Source: Brienomyrus brachyistius (Eukaryota; Chordata; Actinopteri; Osteoglossiformes; Mormyridae). From it: 64,000 bases of DNA. Under the pieces are notes generated by a model. That model made no database searches and was not told the DNA's origin. It was given only the letters and a program-made list of their open reading frames with translations. A program made the translations under genes and the position numbers. The DNA lies in NCBI RefSeq assembly GCF_023856365.1, contig NC_064543.1, forward strand, positions 8,334,452-8,398,451. The letters are read 5' to 3'. This document shows positions 57,017 to 64,000 of this stretch, piece by piece (position 1 is the stretch's first letter; every line of letters begins with the position of its first letter).

Positions 57017-57575
57017 GGTATAGACTACATTGACACTGCTGATAAATGCAGACATTAGTCTCCATTTTCGCCTTTCGTCCACACTATCCCTGAGTTCTTA
57101 GCCTCCAAAACTGAGAATTTCGTAAACGCTCTCACAGCTGGACACTTTTGAAAATGCAGACTCTAAAAGTGCCCTAACTGGTCGCTGCTCATCATGTGGC
57201 CCATCTCTGATTTGAGCCCACTAGTTACTCAGTGTCTGATTGGTCAGCTGGTCACACGGAAGTATAAAGTATTCTAATGTGGCGGATATGGTGGAGCCAC
57301 TTTGAATGGACGGCGTCCCTGTCGCTTACCTGTATGCAGCTACACAGCATTTTACACCATGTGATTGCTACATATTTGTACAAAAAGAAACTAATTTACC
57401 AGTCAGTGACTGTGTTGACGCACATTCCCGATGTAGGCTAATACTGCAGCTAAGATATATATGCTTTCACTCATTTCAGTGTGTATGGAAATATATTTTG
57501 TCTGTGTGGATGGAGACAGTTTTAACATGAAAATGTAGCCGTGTGGAAGTAGCCTTAGGTTCAGTCTACATCTGC
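57017..57575. mobile_element. hAT-type MITE-like element (approximate ends)
   Basis: Internal phrases 'cctttcgtccacac', 'cacttttgaaaatgcag', 'gttttaacatgaaaatgtag' and 'ccgtgtggaagtagcc' belong to a recurrent teleost non-autonomous DNA element ('...GTCCACAC...AAAACGC...CCGTGTGGA...' type). The ends were placed by eye and could be off by tens of bases. Confidence 0.55.
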
Positions 57576-60500
57576 TTTTCTAAGCTTGTGATTCTAGCTG
57601 AATAACGGGGTTGTGCCTTTCGTCAGAATGCAGAGGGCAGGAGTGCAGACAGCTGAGAATTCAGACAGTGGTCGAGTTAAGGAAGTTGTCAAAATGTTCA
57701 ATTCTCACTTTTGTCTCGTGGCTTTAAGGATGCCCTGCGAAAAGTGCCCCTTGCGTTTGATACAGGGCAAAGTACTTCCCGGTTGCCAACTGTAACTTGG
57801 GTGATACATCTTACCAACTGCATTGCGCTTCCCAGTATCATACAAAAAACAGTTCGTTCTTCCGAGGCAATAAATCACATTTTTTTCTCTGTGGGACAAT
57901 TTAAGTCATTCACTGGTAGCACAGAAACAATTTGCAACACGCCCACGGTGTGCAACTGTGTAACAGTGTTAGAGCCACATTGTAATCCAAGTTCCCCCAT
58001 GCAGTGAGGTCACCAGGTAACATAACGTTTGTAGAGCAACAGAACACCAGAGTAAAGTTGGCAGAAGGAAAATATAATTCATCTGTGGCATATACCAGTG
58101 GCAGAGAGAACACATGTTCGGCAGTGACCGTATTAAGAACAAAACTCCATTGTACAAGGCTGCATCCCTAAAGCCTACATGCTTACCAAGAGGTCAAGCA
58201 GACAACCTAGTCATGTCCAGTCGGCGTGGAGAACTGTACATGTTGGTCCTAATATTAATAGTCCCAGGTTCTATAGAACTCTGCAGTGTAACTTGGCATC
58301 AGAAGTATAGCCTTTGTGTAATTTTGTTTTGAACATCCAAAACAGCTAATTAGGAATTATCCAGTGTGAAAGATAGATGGTGGTGATAATTACATCTGTG
58401 TCAAATCTATTTTAGAAACTGCAGTTTAGTTTGTCCACAGTCAAATGGATGTTGGGGGGAAAAAAACATTCAAACCCATGCTGGTCTTCTATGAATCAGG
58501 AGAAATTTCATTTTACATCTGAAATAGTAATAAGGTTTTATCTGCAGGGTTATTTCAGTGCTCAGAGAACACAAGGTACTCCCATTACTTCAGGAAGAAA
58601 TCAGCTTCTTGTCTCTCTTTCTGCAGTTTTTTCATAAAAAATTCAGGTTGGAAAACAGCATGGATAAAAACTAAAAGAAATCTTTACATATCAGATAAGG
58701 CACAGCTTCACAAGTGATAAACAATCAAACCAGTCTATGGATAACAATATTACTGAATATCAGTTATTCACAAGTTAAATGCACACAGGTTATAATGGCT
58801 GACAGGTTTTGCTTGACACACACAAAGCCATTTTGTGCTCCAACTCCTGTTTTGTAGAGTACACCATCTGTGAAGGCACTGGGCTGGCTAGGTTACATGT
58901 GGGCCTTTCCAGGACTTGCTGGGATGTTCCACCCTGAAGTCTAAGCCTGAATAAATGACTGTGGAAATGAATATAGTTTGTGATATTGTCCATGCTCTGT
59001 TCATGGCCAGGTGGCAGCTTTCCGTACCTTGAGGGCCCTCATAGGCAGATGGGAAGCCGTGTTATATAATATATCTATCTTACCCTAATATACCTAATAT
59101 ATGTAATATACTCATGCTATTTTAATTTATACTGGAGCATCTTGGGCATGTATGGTGCATACAGGTAATTTGTTAAGAATACAGAATATGATTCCAGTGA
59201 AATAGTTCAGTAAATACCAGCATCATAATGGTTGATTTTCCAAAGTGTCCTGTCCATATGCATGTCACATACTTCAATGTTAAAAGTTCTTGTTAATAGG
59301 TATTGGTAATTAAAACCATATCCTGTAGCATTTGCCATATACCTCTGTTATGGTCAATTACTCAGTATGGCTGAAGGCAAGCTATTTCCCTCGAGATGGC
59401 CCACAGCCCAATAATTACTTTGTTAAATGAAAGAAGCTTTAAATTGCAATGGGTGTGGATCTAGAACAAGTTGGGTACTGACTCGTTTTGTTTTTCTTCG
59501 TATACTTAAAATATTTTATGAATATTTGGAATTGCTTAATTTAACTATTCGCATTGTTAAACATATAAATCATCCTTAAAGATATTCCTCAAACGATTTT
59601 GGTAAAATGGAAGTATCGCAAGTGAATCATATTATCCAATCAACAGCTCAGTCAGTTTTAATTAAGAGCTCATTTGGAATATATGGAACGGGTTGACTGG
59701 ACACAAATCAGGAAGTGTATGCTGGTAAATAACATCCTGTTGTCTGTGTGTGTGGATGTGCACTTGAATAGTTTGAGCAATTGTCACAAATTATTGGAAC
59801 ATGAAATCTATTTTGTGAATCAGTCGCAGAGTAAATGGAAGGAAAGATCAATCATTTCAGTGTAGTTATTCTCTGTTCCAGTAACTTGCTGTCTTTTGCC
59901 AGTGGTAGCCTGCCATATTTTCAAAGTAGCATCCCCGGCAGTGAATTTCATAATTCATATTGCATATACAGACACGCCTGTATATCATTTCACTTCTGTT
60001 TTGCACGTCACTCTTGCAGATGCCGAACATGTTGGTTAGCGGGCTGTAAGTTGGGCAGTGTGGACATCAGACGTCAGATTTTCTGTTACACATGTAAAAG
60101 CTTTTGAAGACATCATGCACATAGGAATGTTGCGACAATGGCTCTGCCTCTCATAGTGACATCTAATTAATTACACCCCTAATTAAGCTGTCCTCGGCAC
60201 TTGCCCTTCCTGCAGAAAAGGAATACGGTTGCCCACTGTCCCAATGGCCGTTGTTCTGGAGATGCAGATGCATACCAGCCATGTCATGTTTTTAAATCCC
60301 TGAGGAAATGCTGGATCAGGCACTGTAGGAATACTGGTGGCTACCGAACTGCGGGTGACCTTCGCGTGGCATCGCCTGGAAGGAAAATAACTATTGGTCC
60401 ATCTGCAGTTCTCTTGCAGCGCCTGAGGGCTGTCCTGTAGTGCTTTTCGTATTTTTTATATCACCAGAATTTTATTTATGAATTCCTTATTAACTCCTGT

Positions 60501-61923
60501 CAAAGGCACACATAAAGGATGATATAGTAGATGATGTAGTAGTTGGCATTCTGACCAGAATAAACCTCTCATCAGATACATTTCGGCATCTGCCCCTGCA
60601 TTGGGGGTATGTAATGTTTTACACTGTATGATTTAATGTTTGTATAGATCTGCATAGTGTATCAATGAAGTGTATGTGCGAGTCACTCCGTTCAGGATGG
60701 TGAACAGTCCCACTTGACATGGAGGTGGCGGGATACCAAGAAAGAGTAGGAAGCCATTTTACAGAGAAAGAAAAATACAAAAATTGTGACTTGAATTTGT
60801 GCCCTGAGAAACAATAATCTGTAATGGGAATTTGGTTGGGTACCAGAGGGGTGCAAAATGATAGAACATGTTCATCAGCAGTGAGGGAAGGGCACAATGA
60901 ATTAACACAACCCCCCCGCCCCAGACACCTTACGCTCCCAGGTGGGGGGGCCCAGCTCTACCTTGAACATGCCGCCTGGGTCAGGCGACCTTTTGGAACG
61001 CCAACTGTCCTGAGTTCACTGTTTTAAGGGATCTTCTGCCAGCTGCTTACTGCTGTTAGTGGCAACTCTACTTCAAGGTGCAACATAATTATCTGCAGAA
61101 CCTAGAGTGTTGGGAGTGTTTTATGGTACGTTTGGTCTGTCATTCTTTTGTGTCCTGTGATATTTGTAATTTGCATGTTGATGGCATCTACTCTGAATTA
61201 TTGTCAGGGGACAGATATGAAAATTCATATGAATAAATGTTAGAAAATATGGACCACATTATTCAGGCCTCTAAAACATGGGGAACAGAGTAACTCAGTA
61301 AGGTGCCATTAATTGGTTTCATTCTACTAAATGCAAAAATAGTCATTGGGCTCAAACTGTGTGTTCAAGACATGAAATCTTTATATATCTATCTTTGTTC
61401 TCTACTGCAGTCAAAATAATTGACTAAGCCTGGTGCAGGAAACCTCCCTAATGTATGTCATAACCGCTGCTTTCATTAACGTTTGGCAAAAAAATAATGA
61501 AACCATGTTGTTTGTAATTGACAGCCGGGCGATAGATCACGATAGTGGATTAATATAAATTTAGACGCCGTGTGAATGTCTGAGGCGGCCAAGGTGATGT
61601 TGACGGACTGTTGAGTCCCTGCCTTTTTATCTCGCCACTCTGATGTCGTGCTGCCTCCCGTTCTTGTTTTCATTGAGCGGTCGTGTTGACGTGTGATCTT
61701 TAATGGGCCAGCTGGGACAGCTGCTCTCATTTGACTCTCATGAAGACATCATGCAATGTGATGAATAAAACATGAGGCACATTCTCACTGCAACTCTGTG
61801 CGCTTCAGGTCCTGAATTTTTAGATGAATTATTCATTCTCCTGTACTGGCCCTCAGACACTGTACCGAGGAGGTGCCTCATCGTTCTGTACACTGAACCC
61901 CCCCCAACTGTGCCTTCCCCCAG

Positions 61924-62057
61924 GCCAAGAAGCAGGATATGCCACGGGAGGAACAGGGACCTTCTATCAAGAACCTGGACTTCTGGCCCAAACTGATCAC
62001 GCTCATGGTGTCTGTGATTGATGAGGACAGGACGGCTTACACCCCCGTTCTGAATCA
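61924..62057 (+). CDS. unc13c: unc13c coding exon 18: MUN domain
   Basis: Residues 1611-1655: [45 protein letters not shown]. The start [14 protein letters not shown] corresponds to SKKQDIPREDQGP in mammalian UNC13C, a segment that varies among paralogues and by splicing. Acceptor ccttcccccag, donor aatca/gtgagt, phase 0 to phase 2. Confidence 0.97.
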
Positions 62058-63088
62058 GTGAGTGACGATGAACTTATCTCCTATCAAGTAGTACCTTTTT
62101 TTGTATACCCTCCACCGGCCACATGCACGCGTGAGTGGTGGTTAACTGCATCAGCGTTAGGAAGGTGGCTGAGCAGGAGGATCGGACGTGAATTATTTAG
62201 GAGCGAGAGCATGGCTCCCTGAGAGAGTGGAAGCAGTCACTACAGAAGTGATGCTTCTTCAAGATGAACATGTTTCGTGATCCACCTTAGGAACATGCTG
62301 GTGCTTTCAAAGGGGGAGGAGCCATTAAAGATTGTATTTCATTACATGTGTCTTTCAATCCCATAAATATGAAGTGTACATTTTATATACAGCATATTTT
62401 AGCACAAAACTATGCTACATGTATGTGATATGTATGGTACCTGTGCTGAGATGTTCCTCAAAACATGCACGGTGAACCCTTTCCTTCATGAAAAATTCAG
62501 TATCTGGGCAGTCTTTTCTATACCTTCCTCTCTGTAGGACTTGGTGTCGGTACCAGTCCCCTAGGGGTCCATGATGCCAATTTAATGCATTGTAATGATG
62601 GACAGACAGGTTTTGTGTCTGGGGAGAGGACAGGGTCATTGTGCTGAAAGAGGTTGATTTTCTGAGGCATGAAATAAATCTCAGAAGGTTTCCTGTTGGC
62701 ATCCTATTTTGTGCTACTTGTGCAGTCTTCAGTTTGTTTGTTTGTTTATAATTTAATTGTGTTACTTTGTCATACTTTCAATTTAAACCTGCCAGATATT
62801 ATGGGGTTGAACGGTCCCCCCACTGTGTGGCTAAGAGAAACCTGTGGGGTGGAGATGGCGTGTGAGAAGATGATCACAGAGAAGCTGTTTATCGTTTTTT
62901 GACGAACTCTTGAACAAAGTTGTTGCCATAGAAACACGATAGTAACCTTTACTTATATTCCATTTATCTCCAGTGAATGCAGTCTGAGGCCAGTGTGTCC
63001 GTGTGTTAAGACACCTTCAAGGTTTTTAATTTTTTATGAGGTCTTGCGGGATTTGACCTTTACATGCGTTCACCTTTTAAACCCTCAG
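62058..63088 (+). other. unc13c: intron 18
   Basis: Phase-2 intron of about 1 kb with no recognised repeat or coding segment. Acceptor ttttaaaccctcag. Confidence 0.9.
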
Positions 63089-63174
63089 GTTCCCACAGGA
63101 GCTGAACATGGGGAAGGTCAGCGCAGAGATCATGTGGACTCTCTTCGCCACGGATATGAAGTATGCCATGGAAG
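63089..63174 (+). CDS. unc13c: unc13c coding exon 19: MUN domain (last exon in window)
   Basis: Residues 1655-1684 (last codon split): [20 protein letters not shown] then [34 protein letters not shown] is conserved in all UNC13 proteins. ATD replaces the usual ALD/AQD. The donor is strong (gaag/gtgagt), phase 1. The next residues of the family (EH-K-RLCKS-DYMNLHFKVKW) must lie past the right edge. This exon marks roughly three quarters of the family's length (about 2200 residues in mammals). Confidence 0.96.
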
Positions 63175-64000
63175 GTGAGTGACAGACTTTGAAACAAGGT
63201 TTAGGACCCTTTGTGTATTTATTCTACCTGTGTTTATGCTTGTGCTCCCATTTAAGTATGTTATAATGTAGTATATATGCGTGTGTACCTGTAAATGTGT
63301 GCTTGTGCCAAGATATCACTGGTGTGTATATGGATATGTGTAACGAAAATTTTTGTGAGCTTGTTCACCGTCTTTGACCTGAATACAAAAATGTATAATT
63401 CCGCTGGACTTGCTACAGCTACATGATCCCAGACAGCTGCATTTTCTTAATTTGCGCATTATATATGTATATATAAACTCATGAATTATATACATCTGTG
63501 TATAAGATACCCGTCTGGGTGTTATCTTTCAAATATGTCAGTGTCTCAGCTTATTTATGTTATACACAAGTTATCCAGTATAACTTGGTGAGGAGTTTGG
63601 AACAGGATGCTTGTTGGGACTGATATGTATGGATCCACGCAGTCTGACAGCCCGCCGTTTCATAGTTCTGGATTTGACAGCCTTGGTGTCTTGGAACCCG
63701 AGGACTCGTTGAGTTTAATTACCTGGAGGATCTTAGCCTCTGGCAGAACATGGCCATAGCTTGTTGGTCCGTGTCGGCAGGTCTCCTAGATGCTACAGGG
63801 CCATGCTGCTCTGGATAAGCAGCTTTCAGGTCTAACAAACACTCCCTCTATGCTGTGCCGTTGTGCTGCACCAAGACACTAGCACCTCTTTCTGAGCAGT
63901 GAGAAACCCCGTTTCTGTTTATTCTTTCCTTCCATCTGTCAATCCATCCATCCATAACTACTGTCACTTTTCCACTGCCACTAAGAACTGAACCGTACTG
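63175..64000 (+). other. unc13c: intron 19 (partial)
   Basis: Begins with gtgagt. AT-rich, with a CCATCCATC run near 63946. From about 63964 it holds the left end of a second copy of the MITE seen in intron 12 ('cacttttccactgccactaa', then 'gaactgaaccgtactg'), cut by the window edge. Confidence 0.85.
63964..64000. mobile_element. left end of a MITE, truncated by the window edge
   Basis: 'acttttccactgccactaag' then 'aactgaaccgtactg' closely matches the terminal sequence of the element in intron 12 (46740-47410). Confidence 0.5.

Overview
The window is vertebrate nuclear DNA, almost certainly from a ray-finned fish. On the plus strand it holds about the first three quarters of the coding sequence of one gene, unc13c (Munc13-3), a presynaptic vesicle-priming factor. 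The fish assignment rests on the protein (UNC13C is a vertebrate UNC13 paralogue with a giant N-terminal coding exon), on introns of 0.15-5.8 kb, and on several dispersed repeats of teleost type. I cannot name the species.

Layout. Bases 1-17300 are upstream intergenic DNA. I found no convincing gene there, only SINE and DNA-transposon remnants and microsatellites. A CpG-rich, G-run-rich block at about 17.30-17.99 kb looks like the promoter and a non-coding first exon (donor after 17991). Coding starts in a 3.1-kb exon (ATG at 20665, end 23767) and runs through 17 further coding exons to 63174, where the window ends inside the gene. Reading phase is continuous across all 18 coding exons, and every intron is GT-AG. 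The reconstructed coding part is 5050 nt: 1683 codons plus one base. By comparison with the family, the rest of the MUN domain and the C-terminal C2 domain (C2C) lie beyond the right edge.

Protein order: a long N-terminal region without a C2A domain, containing a coiled coil followed by a segment that resembles the RNA-binding part of LINE-1 ORF1 protein; a basic amphipathic helix with a Trp; an acidic Tyr/Glu-rich stretch; a linker built from five very small exons, including a 23-nt and a 6-nt microexon; the C1 diacylglycerol-binding zinc domain; the C2B calcium-binding domain; and the first part of the MUN domain, which acts on syntaxin/Munc18.

Introns carry SINE copies and several non-autonomous DNA transposons, some lying within 40-75 bases of exons. 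Two CpG-rich blocks in the intron before the C1 exon could be internal regulatory elements. The most interesting observation is the LINE-1-ORF1p-like module in the giant exon. Next are the two microexons, which complete the reading frame exactly but are too short for ordinary ORF-based annotation.
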